Shown in pieces: positions 1 through 10,668 of a stretch of 64,000 nt of DNA; position 1 is the stretch's first letter; the number at the start of each line of letters is the position of its first letter. The stretch comes from Melanocharis versteri (lineage: Eukaryota; Chordata; Aves; Passeriformes; Melanocharitidae), in NCBI GenBank assembly GCA_013397845.1, contig VZTG01001080.1, forward strand, positions 984,536 through 1,048,535, read 5' to 3'. Position numbers and translations under genes: made by a program. Below the pieces are notes generated by a model. The model was not told the DNA's origin. It was given only the letters and a program-made list of their open reading frames with translations, and did not search any database.

Positions 1-3000
1 GATATTAATGTGGTCTGTGCTGAAGACTGAGATGCTCTGTCACCTTGATTTTGCTGATGAGATGGCCTCACAAGTGACTTAAAGCATGCCAAGAGTTGTT
101 CTAATTACAGATGATTAAGGCATTGCCCACATGATTATGTCCTCTCACCCTACTCTACCTACCTTGAGAATATCAGAAGAGGATCAGTTTGAAATTCTGC
201 TGCTAATATACCTTGCACTACAGCTGCTTACATATGACCTAAAATAAACTGACATTTGCAAAGAAAACTGGGTGATCCAGCTCCAGATATAGTGAGGTAA
301 AACCAAAATAAAATATAAAGGGACTCTGATATGAATAGATGAATGGATGAATAAGTGACAGGTAAGAATATATAGGGTTACACAGCAGCTGTCTTAATGA
401 GAACAGCTCCCATTCAGCCTGTTCTTCTCTCAGATTCCTCAATTACTTTCAGAATAACTATATTTTTGTAGATAGATAATTTAATGGAGCAATATTGCAT
501 ATTTATATTGTTCCTTTTTTTAAAGAAACTACAGTGGTTCACAACACTGGCCTGAAGAGCTTTCTTAGAAGTCAGCAGTAAGTATAGAATGACTGAATGA
601 ATCAGACTTCTTTTTTGTAGGGTATAGAAGCTGAATTCTTCCTCATAGACTGCGAAATGCTTGCAAATTTTAGAATAGAACACAGCTAATTATCTGTCAT
701 TGAGGATATCCAATGAAGCAAGAAAGTGAGGTTTTGAAGGTACCAAAGAAAGATCAGGTTTACTTGGAGCATAGTTATCAAAGAAGCCCAAGACACTTCA
801 GTGTGGAAGTCATACAGTTTTAATTATTACCTAATTAAAACCTACTTTATCATGGGCAGAGAGGGCTTGTATGTTCAGGTACCCCAGTGATAAACTTCTG
901 TGGAAACCTTAGGCACTGCCACCCCAGCACATTTGCCCCCATCGGGAGTCCTCATTTTAGGCATCTACTGTGTAAAAGTCTTCACCTGAGCTAGTTGTGT
1001 AAACTTTCAGAGTCAACAGCGACAAGTAAGTGCTTCCACAGAACAATCTTTCTCCTCCATGTCAGAGCTGCCTCCACATTAGGATAAAATGGACTGTGCT
1101 GAGCCTCCACTGACTGCAGTCACCACAGGCTAAAGGAAACTAAGAGAATGATCTCAGATACAGACCCCATGGGTTGTAGTCCTCCAAAGTCAGGTGAGAT
1201 GGAAAAGATAAAAAGGGAGATAAGGGAAAATAGCAATGAGGGATGTTGATTCCCAGGTGAGGTATGTAAGACACAAGTACATAAATTTTTCAGCTTTCAG
1301 TTCTAGGAAAATCAAAGAAGAGTAGTTTAACAACTGTTTTGATTAAAAGGTACACTTTAAAATGGAAGGAGGGTAAAAAAGGTGAAGGAGTTGTGGTCGG
1401 AGGAAATAATTTATTCATTTCTTGAATGAAAAGATAGTGTCACCTATAATTGTAAAGCTGTAAAAACACACAGCTGAAATAGTCCTTAGAAGAATTGTGT
1501 TGGAGAACTTTAGTATCATCTATGTTTACAGACCTTCCTTGATAAATTCTGTAAAAAATTAATTATTTTGCCTTAGATCACATCTGAACAATGAACAAGT
1601 GGTAGCTACTCTGAATCCCTCTAAATTTAATTAAATGTTGTTTGTATAAATCTTTGCATGTTTGTACTAGACAATTTTAAGGATATGGAGCAACTTAATT
1701 TAGACATAATGATACAGATAAGATTACTCAAGAGAAAGATACTATAAGAAAGCCAAGGATATATCACCGTGATGCATGAAAACTGATAGGAGGCTAATTA
1801 CACCAGGAGAAGATTTTTGTCACACTTCACTGGAGGGACAGATACATTGTAGTTGTCTTTTGCAGACAACAAAAGAAGTGTTTGGGACGATTTGTCCTTT
1901 TAGGTCAAATAATAAGGAAAAGCAAAGAAAATGGTCAAATCTTTGGCTTTTGTCTCCAAAGACCTTCAACAGAGCTAGGGGAAGATAGAAACTAATTTTA
2001 ACAGCTCTTCTCCTACTTTAGAAGGCTTGACATTTAGGGCCCAGCTTTCTGAACTCTTGATGTGTCCTTCAAGAACACATGACCTCCTTGTAAACTTAAT
2101 TCCTATCCTCCTATATAACACTTCGATAATAGAAATTTATAAAGCCACAATCCACATATTTCTGATGAAAATCAGAACTGAAGGACAGTAGTGGTTTAAA
2201 CTCAGCTGGCAAATAAGCACCAAACAGACACTTGATCATCTCTATCCCAGCCAAAACTAGGACAGGGATCTACAGAGAAATTAAGTCCAACACCAGGGTG
2301 TTCTCATACGTGGTTCCCCATACTACTCCCTGAGACTGTGAAGTTTAGATTCGAATTAGTATTCAGCTGTAATGCCACCACTTGTTGAATATTATGACAA
2401 AAGCTGTGTATAGAAAACAGGTGAGATGTGAGGGACTGAAGAAAGAAATACTGTGAATTGAATCAATTTAAACTTTAGTCACTCTGAATATGTATTGCAT
2501 TAATTTTCAGGATGATGTGCTTTGTCATGAAAGTCTTTTCCACGGTCAAAATGGGAACCCTATTTTTGGCTAAAAATGTTCAGCTAATTGCATGAGGATT
2601 AGGAAAAGCTGAGGGAGATTTCACATTGCCTTTTGTTTATTTCTAGGCCCATGAAACGTAACAATGAGTTATATTGTTTATTTTAGAAGGGTTTCCTGGC
2701 ACATGATTGTCTCTGATATAAACCTGGGAAATGTTTTTCTCTCTCCCCTAACCCAACACCCTCATACTCCTCCTTGGTTTTGTACTTAAATCTTAAATCT
2801 CTTCTTTGATCAGATTCAGAACCACGACAATTCTGTGGAATACTGCAAGGCTCGTGTAAGTAACATGTAACTATCTTTAAGAGCAAAGACATTTGGAGTG
2901 TTCAACCTGGAGGTTGCATTGACAGCTTTTCGAAAGTTGGCTCAGGCTTTGTATTCCATTGTTACTCTGCGTAAGAGTCAGCTGTGATCTGATTTCTATT

Positions 3001-3248
3001 GATTTGCTAGGACTCTAAATTAATCCTGCAAGAAAACTTCAATCAAATTAACATCAAAAATTTCTTGAATTATGGGCCAGTTAACAGTAAAGCAATTAAT
3101 AATAAAGAAAGAAGAAAAAGGTACGTGGTTTGGGATGTTTTTAGAGGACTTATTAAGAATTGTGTCTACGATTCTGTGCCAGCCCCTCACCTGAAAAAAC
3201 TGCTTTGTGAAACACTGAGAGAGGTGAAAAAATTAAGTGATTGGCTGC
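1..3248. other. Non-coding stretch, nothing recognised
   Basis: AT-rich sequence with no repeat, exon or RNA gene that I recognise. The longest open frames (70-90 codons, for example at 414-683 minus and 1776-1988 plus) have no recognisable domain and no convincing splice or promoter context, so I treat them as chance frames. Confidence 0.6.
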
Positions 3249-3809
3249 TGTGTAGACTTGAGAGGTGATCCCGTGAAAACCTCATGAAACTTAACAAGTC
3301 CAAGTGCAAGGTCGTGCTCGAGTCAGGGCAATCCCAACCACAAACAGAGGCTGGGTGGATAATGGGTTGAGAGCAGCTTTGAGAGAAGGACTTGGAGGTG
3401 TTGCTTGACAAGAAATTCAGCATGAGCCAGCAACATGTCCTTGCAGCCCAGAAAGCCAACTCTGTCCTGCAACCTTCCAGTACCTAAAGCAGCCTACAAG
3501 AGGGCCAGAGGGAGACGTTTTACAAGCGCATGTAGTGTTAAGACAAGGAGTAATGGCTACAAACTGATGGGCAGTAGGTTTAGAGCAGATATTAGGAAGG
3601 AATTCTTCACTATGAGAGTGATGAGATGCTGGCACACGTTGCCCAGAGAAGCTGTGGATGCCCCATCCCTGAAGTGTTCAAGGCCAGGTTGAATGGGGAT
3701 TTTACCAACCCGGTCTAGTGAAAGGTGTCCTTGCCCATGGCAGGCAGGTTGGAATTAGATGATCTTTAAGGTCCCTTCCAACTCAGACCGTTCTATGATT
3801 CTATGATTC
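3249..3809 (+). mobile_element. CR1 LINE, 3' part, internally deleted
   Basis: This is a 5'-truncated CR1 non-LTR retrotransposon. It begins in the end of ORF2, around 'GGCTGCTGTGTAGACTTGAG', and runs to the CR1 3' terminus. The last 150 bases show the expected order: 'GTGTTCAAGGCCAGGTTGAA', then 'GATGATCTTTAAGGTCCCTT', then repeated ATTCTATG near 3791-3809. Around 3470 the text jumps from the 'CAGCCCAGAAAGCCAAC' block directly to 'CCTTCCAGTACCTAAAG'. A full-length CR1 has roughly 300 bases between these blocks, so an internal deletion is inferred. The open frame at 3435-3692 and its minus-strand shadows are by-products of this element. It is non-autonomous and decayed. Orientation and family are clear; the subfamily is not assigned. 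Confidence 0.92.
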
Positions 3810-5659
3810 GGTAAGTTCAACAAATAAACAAATGTGTACTGCCTACATACAAAATATAACTGGAGATGCACATGATTCTAGTATAAATTGAGAAATTTCT
3901 TTTCACAGCCTGCCAGTTTGGCAAACACTGAACGTAGAGGGTAGGTTTTGTTGACTTTGGCTAGTGTTAGCTTTATTCAGTTGGAGGGCAGATTTTTCAG
4001 AAGGGGACAACCAAGGTCTGAAATAGTTATGAGCTTGGCAAACACTATGGAACAAGCAACAGCAGAAACTTAAGCTGCTGGTTGCTGGTGGTAGCGTTTC
4101 AAATATATCAGTTACAACATCTGTGATGGAGCTCCATCTGTTTGCATGGTTTTTCCCCTTATTTAAAATCCTTAAAGTAATATTACGTTTGCCATCTCAG
4201 ATAGTGTTATCTACAAAGAAGATACCTTAGCAGACCAAACATCCCTAATGCATGCTGGAATATCCTGTTTCTCTCTGTTTTAACAGTGGAAATCCTGTCT
4301 TGGCATTGGCAACTACATGTTACCACAGTACCTCTTAAATCACACGAAGATCTCCAAGGCAGAAATAACTTCAGCATGACTATGGGAAGAGGACTCTGCA
4401 GCTGCATGGCTGCACCTGCTTTTTGTGATGTGACCTGCAGAGGATGCACTAAATTTGCTGGTGCTAAGAATCACTCCTGCAGGTTCCTTCCATGCTGGCG
4501 CACATCTGTTCTGTAGCCCTTTCATCTGGCTGATTCACGCCAGGCAAAATAAAGCACAAACTCACTAAAATGCATGTAAGCCTGTGTGCTTTGATTATGT
4601 TTTCAAATATAATCTGTGTTAGAGAGTCATCACAGTTCAAATAGCTCTTTATTAAGAGCAGTGTAAGATTTATCAGTAGTATTTACAAAGTTTTCCATTG
4701 CCAACCACATTAATGTCTAAAGACAGAGCATTAGTTTCCCAGCTGCTGCAAATGGGAGTAATTTCTTAGTGGTTTAGTAGAGATGTATTGATTTACACTG
4801 ATTGTGGATCTGGCTCAACACATCTACCTGTTACTGTGCTAACAATATTTCATAGATAAAAATGTTGGCTGGCAGCAGATGATGAAATCCACAGGATTTA
4901 TATTGGACTCTTCTCTTTTGAAATGGATTGCAGAACCTGAATATCTTGTGATTCACATCCTAATCCTCAGCATTCTCTATATCATTACAAGGCTCCCAGT
5001 GTATAACATTTTGTGAGGCAAATGCTTTACATAGGAAGAGTGTACCTTTTCTTTACAATTTTCTCTTAAAATATTAAACTTTTCCATCTCTGCAGCACAA
5101 AGACAGAACATCAAGGATGTTAGGCAGACTTTGTTGTGCCAGCTCTGTCTAAATTTGCCTGGATTTGAAATAACGTCTGGGAACAAAACCCTTCATGTTG
5201 GCTTTAGTAACACTCTTGTACAACCAGAGTGCTTTGGACACATGTCAGAAAGAGAAACACTATAGCAGCAACTTTAACACTGAATGTGGCTGTTCTTTTA
5301 GGAGCTGTTGGGAAGAATTATGGGCTCTGAGGGTTTAATCCTGCAATGTTCTGAGTATCTCTCCAGGTGGCTGAGTGCCATCCCTTCACATAGCATGCAG
5401 TGAGAACAGAGGGTGCTGGTACTTCCAAGAGATGTAAATACCTTGGAGGATTTGACTCTAATCCTCAGTCAAGACAAATCACCAATGGAATTTAATGTGT
5501 GTTTGGCCTAAGCAAAGTCATGGGGTGGGGTAGAGGTGTATTAATCTAGCTGCAATTGAATAAATAGGAGGCATCAAGCCAGACATTTTCCTGGGTTGTT
5601 CTTCTTTGTGCTTCTCAGGCGTAGAAGAGTAGATTTTGAAATCAAGGACAAATTTGCAG
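3810..5659. other. Non-coding stretch, nothing recognised
   Basis: No repeat family or exon is recognised. Overlapping open frames of 60-80 codons on both strands around 4207-4525 have no recognisable domain. The segment is slightly less AT-rich there but carries no CpG cluster. Confidence 0.55.
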
Positions 5660-5665
5660 CTCTCC
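5660..5665. repeat. Target-site duplication, left copy
   Basis: CTCTCC immediately precedes the LTR that starts with TGTGG. The identical hexamer follows the LTR end at 6029-6034. A 6-bp duplication is typical of class II (beta/alpha, ERVK-like) retroviral integration. Confidence 0.85.
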
Positions 5666-6028
5666 TGTGGATGCTGAAAGCTTGGTGGCAGAGAGATTTT
5701 TCAGTGTCTGCCTGTGTCTGTGAGCATTCTCACTTTCTCATGGAGCTAGCTGCAAAACAGCTAGCAAGCCTTTGTAAATAATTCTTCTATCTTGCACCTG
5801 TGAGATGTTTTTGGACTCTGTTATTGTAGGACTGAAGGTCTGTTTAGGAAATGTGTGTTTTTAGGATCTAGCCAATAGCCCTGGTGGGTGGTCAGCTAAG
5901 ATCCAATGGCTTTCTATAACTTAGAGTATAAAACTCTTCTGTATATAAATAAATAAAGGCATTTCTATCTAGTTACTCCTGAGTTCGGTTCTCTCCTTCC
6001 TCCCTGGGCCATGTCCGTCATTGCGACA
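5666..6028 (+). mobile_element. Solo LTR of an endogenous retrovirus, probably class II
   Basis: This is a 363-bp element that starts TGTGG and ends GCGACA, which fits the retroviral TG...CA rule. A perfect 6-bp direct repeat (CTCTCC) flanks it. It holds a CCAAT motif (5903-5907), a TATAAAA box (5927-5933) and overlapping AATAAA polyadenylation signals (5948-5957), followed by a pyrimidine-rich U5-like tail. There is no primer-binding site, gag/pol/env frame or second LTR on either side, so it is a solo LTR left by recombination between the two LTRs of a former provirus. The 61-codon frame at 5596-5781 spans its left edge and is not a gene. The duplication length suggests an ERVK-type origin; the family name cannot be assigned by eye. 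Confidence 0.88.
5903..5957 (+). promoter_or_regulatory. LTR core promoter and polyadenylation signal
   Basis: CCAAT at 5903, TATAAAA at 5927 and AATAAA at 5952 lie in the expected U3-to-R order of the LTR. TATA box and poly(A) signal are only about 20 bases apart. That implies a very short R region, as in avian alpharetroviral LTRs. Activity is not implied. Confidence 0.6.
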
Positions 6029-6034
6029 CTCTCC
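6029..6034. repeat. Target-site duplication, right copy
   Basis: CTCTCC directly after the LTR terminus, identical to 5660-5665. Confidence 0.85.
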
Positions 6035-6439
6035 TAAGTTTCTCACCACACAGTATTCTGCAAAGAGTTGTATCACATTTGCATGAGGCTGATAGGTTTG
6101 ACACCTTTCTAACAACTGACCAGTGTCTTTCTGAAGTGACATCTGAAAACCTGGCGGGGTGCTCTGAGGTGCTTAAAGTGACTTTTGATGCTCTACGTAT
6201 TCACCTGTATCCCAGCTATCAAACCTGGCTTCCAGATGCTCCTTCAGAAAGCCAGAAAGTCTTCTGAAAATCTTCCCTGTCGTATCTGCCAGCATTGTGA
6301 GTATGTCTTGAACACCAATATTGCCTAAGATGGCTATGTTGGACCAGCTGAGATGAGCTACAGATATCTGCTTACTCTGATGGGAACTTTAACTCATGTG
6401 TAAACTCCTACACTGAGATGCCTTAAATGCGTGTCTGCA

Positions 6440-6605
6440 ATGTGCAGCTGACTCCTGCTCTGTTGGTTCTGTGAGTTGCCCATGCAGAGATGTATTTAGG
6501 AAGTCTTAAGTTTTGTGAGACTCTGCACAAAATTAGTAGGTAGGACACAGGACCCATAGAAGAGCCACCTCCTTTTGCAGCGGCAATTTGGGACCAGAAG
6601 GACAC
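6440..6605 (-). repeat. Ancient dispersed repeat, family A, copy 1
   Basis: Read on the minus strand, this segment aligns with two other places in the window (around 10040-10110 and 28870-28915). They share a GCTGC...AAAGG stretch followed by a block of the form 'GGTCCTGTGTCCTACCTAC'. Divergence is high, so it is an old interspersed repeat. I do not know its family name; an amniote DNA transposon or SINE are both possible. Confidence 0.4.
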
Positions 6606-8755
6606 TAAGGCATCAACTGCTATATTTGATTGAATTCAGCTCTGAATGCACTCTCCACAAATAAATAAGAGATAAGTTACTGGTATAGTGAACGACTTTA
6701 ACTGGCATTTTGCTCTTTGTAGCTGATCTGGGAAAGGCATTGCAACTGTTAATGTGCCTGAATCACTTCAAAAAGCTAAAAAGGCAGGGTAAACAGAAGT
6801 CCTGGTGTTCCCCAAAGAAGTCTGCTGGAGTGCTAGAAAAGAGAGAGCCCGCAGGCACAGATTTGTTTATGTCTGAAGTGCATCAGATGTTGTGGATATG
6901 TCTTTCAATTATAGCTGTCCATTTGTCCCATTTAGTCATATCAAGTCTTTTCTTATATTGGGCAAAAAGTATGTTTATTAGGAGAGGAGTTAAAACACTG
7001 CTATGCAGCTTTTGCTCATATGTAGAGAATCAGAGTCAATAGTAAAGAGCAGGTTATTCAGAATTACATCAGTAACTGATTGAAGCCATTTTGTTTTGTG
7101 GGAAGAATAATGACAGTGTCAGAGAATCAGGATATTGCATAAAGGAAGGCGACCCTATGTTACCGTATTTTGGTTCATGAGAGAGAGTAGTGACAAGTCT
7201 ATACACATTTATATTAAGTGGGATTACTTTTTGTTTTCTGCCCTGAATTTGACATTAAATTCAGAAAACATAAAATCACCAGGTTTTGTGCAATCAACAT
7301 GTTGACTTGGCAGGAATGTTCATCATACAGAAACTGACTGTCTTAAAGAAGCTGTAGGCACAGTGCTGATTGGGGGGCATGATAGCCCTGGGCAGATAAA
7401 TCTCACCTACATGGTTCTTTGCGTGTTTATTGAGTCTTGCTTTGTATGTGGGGCACTAAATCAGTCTATGTAGGCACAGGAGCCTGGGCATGTCAGGATT
7501 AGTGGCCGCAGCAGATCAATGGCATTGCACATGCACCATAAACATGACGTCTGTGACACCTCCTGCAGTGCTGCTATTGCATATGTGCAATTTATCAGCA
7601 TCTGTTTAGGTGCTACTTCTTTCCCATTAGTACAGAGATCCTGGGGAAGCAGCTGGCAGTTGAAAAATTATGGTAAAACAAGAGTTCCACCTATTTTTCT
7701 TCTCCCTTCTCATAAAGAAGTCATTCATGAATGGGAAATGAATGACTCTTAGGACATGACCTCAACAATCTTACCTACCTATGAACGAAGAGTATTTTAC
7801 CTGTTTACCTACTACATGCATTTTAGAATCTCTGTAGCGTGTAACAAAGCAAGTGAAAGATAGCTACACTCCCTGTATCATGAGATCTTCCTCAAAATTA
7901 GGCTTGCTGGACATAGATTCATGCATAGCAAGCCACAAACACATAGAGATAACTCTCTTTAAAATGTAGAAAGCCTTTTGTATCCAGATAGTAATGTTTT
8001 TGAATAGAACAGAAAATCTACTTCAATTTACCAGAACTAATTGCCAGTTCAGCTTTCTTGTGGTAGAATTCAACATGATTCCTAGCACAGTCCACTGTAA
8101 CATCCCTGTAATTTTTTATTTCGGATAGACAAAAATTTTGTTCTTGCATTAATTTTTAATGGTTTCTACTCTTCCATGTGCATGTAAAACCTTGTATTTT
8201 CATATTCTTTTTAAACCCTACACAACAATATTTGAGTGCCCTGCATGTTGTTTGCTCTGGGTATTGTACCAAAATCTATCCCTCTCAGCAGTGTTTTGCA
8301 TCTATTACAGTTACACCTGACTGCAGCATTCCAGATCCATCAGACTGATTGGAGCCTGAGGCAGAGCAAAACGGCCCCGGATGCACTGGGTAGGCAGCAA
8401 CAGCAAATGGCAAACAGGATGGCTTTCCCTTGACCTTTCTCTTTCTAGTTCTAGAACTCGTTCTAGTTCTTTTTGTAACAGCTGTGTACAGCATGGTAAA
8501 TTTGAATAGGACATGATGTATATAGGAGAAAACAGCTCTAATAAAAGTGCTGCTCTTGCAGCTTGAAGTCAAATCTAAGGTTACAGCCTATGTAACTTGA
8601 GAAATAAACTTGAATCCAAACATTAGGCCTCAAGTGAAAGAACCTTGCTAGCTCTCTCTGGTGATTACATCTAAACATTACCCAGTGCAGGCTAACCATC
8701 CAGCTTCCTTCCATATTTCAAGCATGTGAAGGGATGTGGCAAGAAAAGCCAAAAC
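6606..8755. other. Non-coding stretch with one short palindrome
   Basis: No gene or known repeat is seen. The 110-codon frame at 6710-7042 has no recognisable domain. At 8447-8458 there is a perfect 12-bp palindrome (AGTTCTAGAACT), followed at once by another TTCTAGTTCT. Overlapping frames of 65-95 codons there are not convincing. Confidence 0.55.
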
Positions 8756-9895
8756 CTATCTGACTTGAGTCGGCTGAGGGACCTCAAGGTCAGAAAAAGG
8801 TGGAAGGAGGAAGTGTAGGGAAAATGTGGGACTGCTGCTGAATGGGACAGGGAATCTGGTGTCAAAGGACATTGAAAAGGCCAAAGCCTCCTTCACCTCA
8901 GCTTTACTGTCAACACTGACCTTCAGGAATCTCAAGCCCATGAGACAAGAGACAAAGTCTAGAGCAAGGAAGCCTTTCCCTCAGTGTCTCCATTGATCAG
9001 GGAAGGGAACACAGAAATTAATTAGGCATACATGAGTGGTTTCATGGGAGACATGCACTGACCAACGTCCCTGTGAGGCCAGCCTCTACTATTTTGGGAA
9101 GGTCATGGTGACTATGGTTTTCTTGAGAACTGGAAGAAAACAATCACTTCTATTTGTTGCCCTAGAGGGTAAGAAGAAGAATCTGGAGAACTACAGGTTG
9201 TCCAGCCTCACCTTAATTCCTGGGAATGTGTTGAAACAACAAATCCAGGAAACTATTTCCAGGCACATGAAGGAGAAGAAAGTGATTGGGAGTAGTCACC
9301 ATGGATTTATGAAGGGGAAATCATGCTTGGCCAATAGGGTTGCCTCCTATGATGAGATGACTGGCTTGGAGGACAAGGGGTAAGCAGTGGGTATTGTTTA
9401 TCTTGTATTTAGTAAGGCTTTCAAGACCACCCCCCATCCTTATAGGCAAAGTACATGCTGGGTAAGGGGATGTTGAGTGAAAACTGCAGCAGCTGCACTG
9501 CTGGGCACAAAGGGTTGTGATCAGTAGCACAAATTCCAGATGGAGGCTGGTCACTAGTAGAATACACTCGGTCGATACTATTTAACATCCTCCTTAATGA
9601 CTTAGGTGATAAGATAGAGTAGACCCTCAGGAAGAGGAAGGAGTATCTGATATGCCATGTGGTTGTGCTGCCTTTCAGAGGAGCTTTGACAGGCTGGAGA
9701 AAGAGGCTGACAGAAACCTCATGCAGTCCAAGAAAGGGAAGAGTGAAGTCCTACATCTAGGGAGGAATAACCCCACAAACTTGTGAGTGCTGGGAGATTA
9801 ACCATCTGGGAAGCAGCTTTGCAGTGAGAGATCTGGGATTCTGGTGCTAAGTTGGACACAAACCAGAAATGGGCCCTCTATGGCAGAGAGAAAAC
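8756..9895 (+). mobile_element. CR1 LINE fragment, reverse-transcriptase region of ORF2
   Basis: This is a decayed stretch of CR1 ORF2 covering the linker before the reverse transcriptase (RT) and much of the RT itself. The in-frame part at 9036-9383 includes 'ENYRLSSLTLIPGNVLKQ' (RT motif 0/1 region) and 'HHGFMKGKSCLANRVASYDE', both characteristic of CR1 RT. Frameshifts and stops interrupt the frame on both sides. Around 9630-9640 the segment that should hold the FADD catalytic box is missing: the text passes from 'GACCCTCAGGAAG' to 'GGAGTATCTGATA' with about 20 bases absent. The downstream 'AGGCTGGAGAAAGAGGCTGA' and 'GAATAACCCCACAAACTT' blocks are again CR1. The element stops near 9895 without its 3' terminus. 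It is catalytically dead. Confidence 0.9.
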
Positions 9896-9929
9896 AGTAA
9901 CTTTTTTAATTGCTTGAATCAAGCCTTAG

Positions 9930-10140
9930 GTCTCCACTGTTTACTGTAGAGCTTAGACACCTACGTCACATGAAGGGAGGGATACAGTCACCTAAACACG
10001 ATGATCTAGCACCATTTGAAACATCACAGGATCTGTCAGTGGCCTGGTCTCTAGCTGCTGCTCCAAAAGGGTGCAAGTTTCCCACAGGTCCCATGTCTTA
10101 TCTGCCATGCCCATGCAGCTGTACTGATTAGCCTAAGCAA
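9930..10140 (+). repeat. Ancient dispersed repeat, family A, copy 2
   Basis: It contains 'CTGCTGCTCCAAAAGG' and then 'GGTCCCATGTCTTATCTGCC', matching the core of copies at 6440-6605 (minus) and 28740-29030 (plus). It sits between two CR1 pieces, so it may have separated or been exposed by rearrangement of them. Family unknown. Confidence 0.4.
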
Positions 10141-10349
10141 TCTCAAATAGCAGTAGCTTCTGAACTCTGGAGCTGAATCCAACTATTAAAGTCCCGTAAA
10201 TGGTTACAGTCTTTAGATAGTTAAATCTAGGACAGATAAAGCCAGATCTAAATGCATATGTTCACTGCTTATTTCACAGAAACAGAAAAATAACTAGAGG
10301 TTTCTAAGGACCTGAAGTGTTTTCTGCCTAAAAGCCAGTTTCTTACAAC

Positions 10350-10668
10350 TTATGTCTGAGATGAAGTGGAGGGGGAGGCACTGATCTGCTCTCTCTGGTG
10401 ACCCTCTGGCAAGAGAATGGCCTGAAGTTTTGTCAGGGAAGGTTTAGGTTAGCTATTATAAAAAGGTGTTTGGGCACTGGAACAGGCTCCCCAGGGAAGC
10501 GGTCACAGCACCAGCCTGACTGAGTTCAAGAAGCATTTGGACAATGCTCTCAGGCACAGGGTGTGACTCCTGGGGACGTCCTGTGCAGGGCTAAGAGCTG
10601 GGCTTGATGATGCTTGTGGATCCCTTCCAGACCAGAATATTTTGTGGTTCTGATTCTGTAATTCTCTT
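10350..10668 (+). mobile_element. CR1 LINE 3' end, different subfamily
   Basis: A CR1 3' end of the type with 'GAGTTCAAGAAGCATTTGGA', 'CAATGCTCTCAGGCACAGGG' and 'GATCCCTTCCAGACCAGAAT', ending in decayed ATTCTGTG units near 10650-10665. Upstream blocks 'CACTGGAACAGGCTCCCCAG' and 'GAGAATGGCCTGAAG' fix the orientation. The 3' sequence differs from that of the copies at 3249 and 42673, so at least two CR1 subfamilies were active. It could be the far end of the element starting at 8756, separated by intervening sequence, or an independent insertion. Confidence 0.9.

Noticed and set aside
3187..3692. Open frames of 72-90 codons on both strands
   Set aside because: They lie largely within the CR1 copy at 3249-3809; the part not inside it has no domain.
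5596..5781. 61-codon frame at the LTR left edge as a gene
   Set aside because: It crosses the LTR boundary at 5666 and has no recognisable domain.
9036..9383. 115-codon plus frame as a possible gene
   Set aside because: It encodes CR1 reverse-transcriptase motifs and is flanked by frameshifts; it is a transposon relic.
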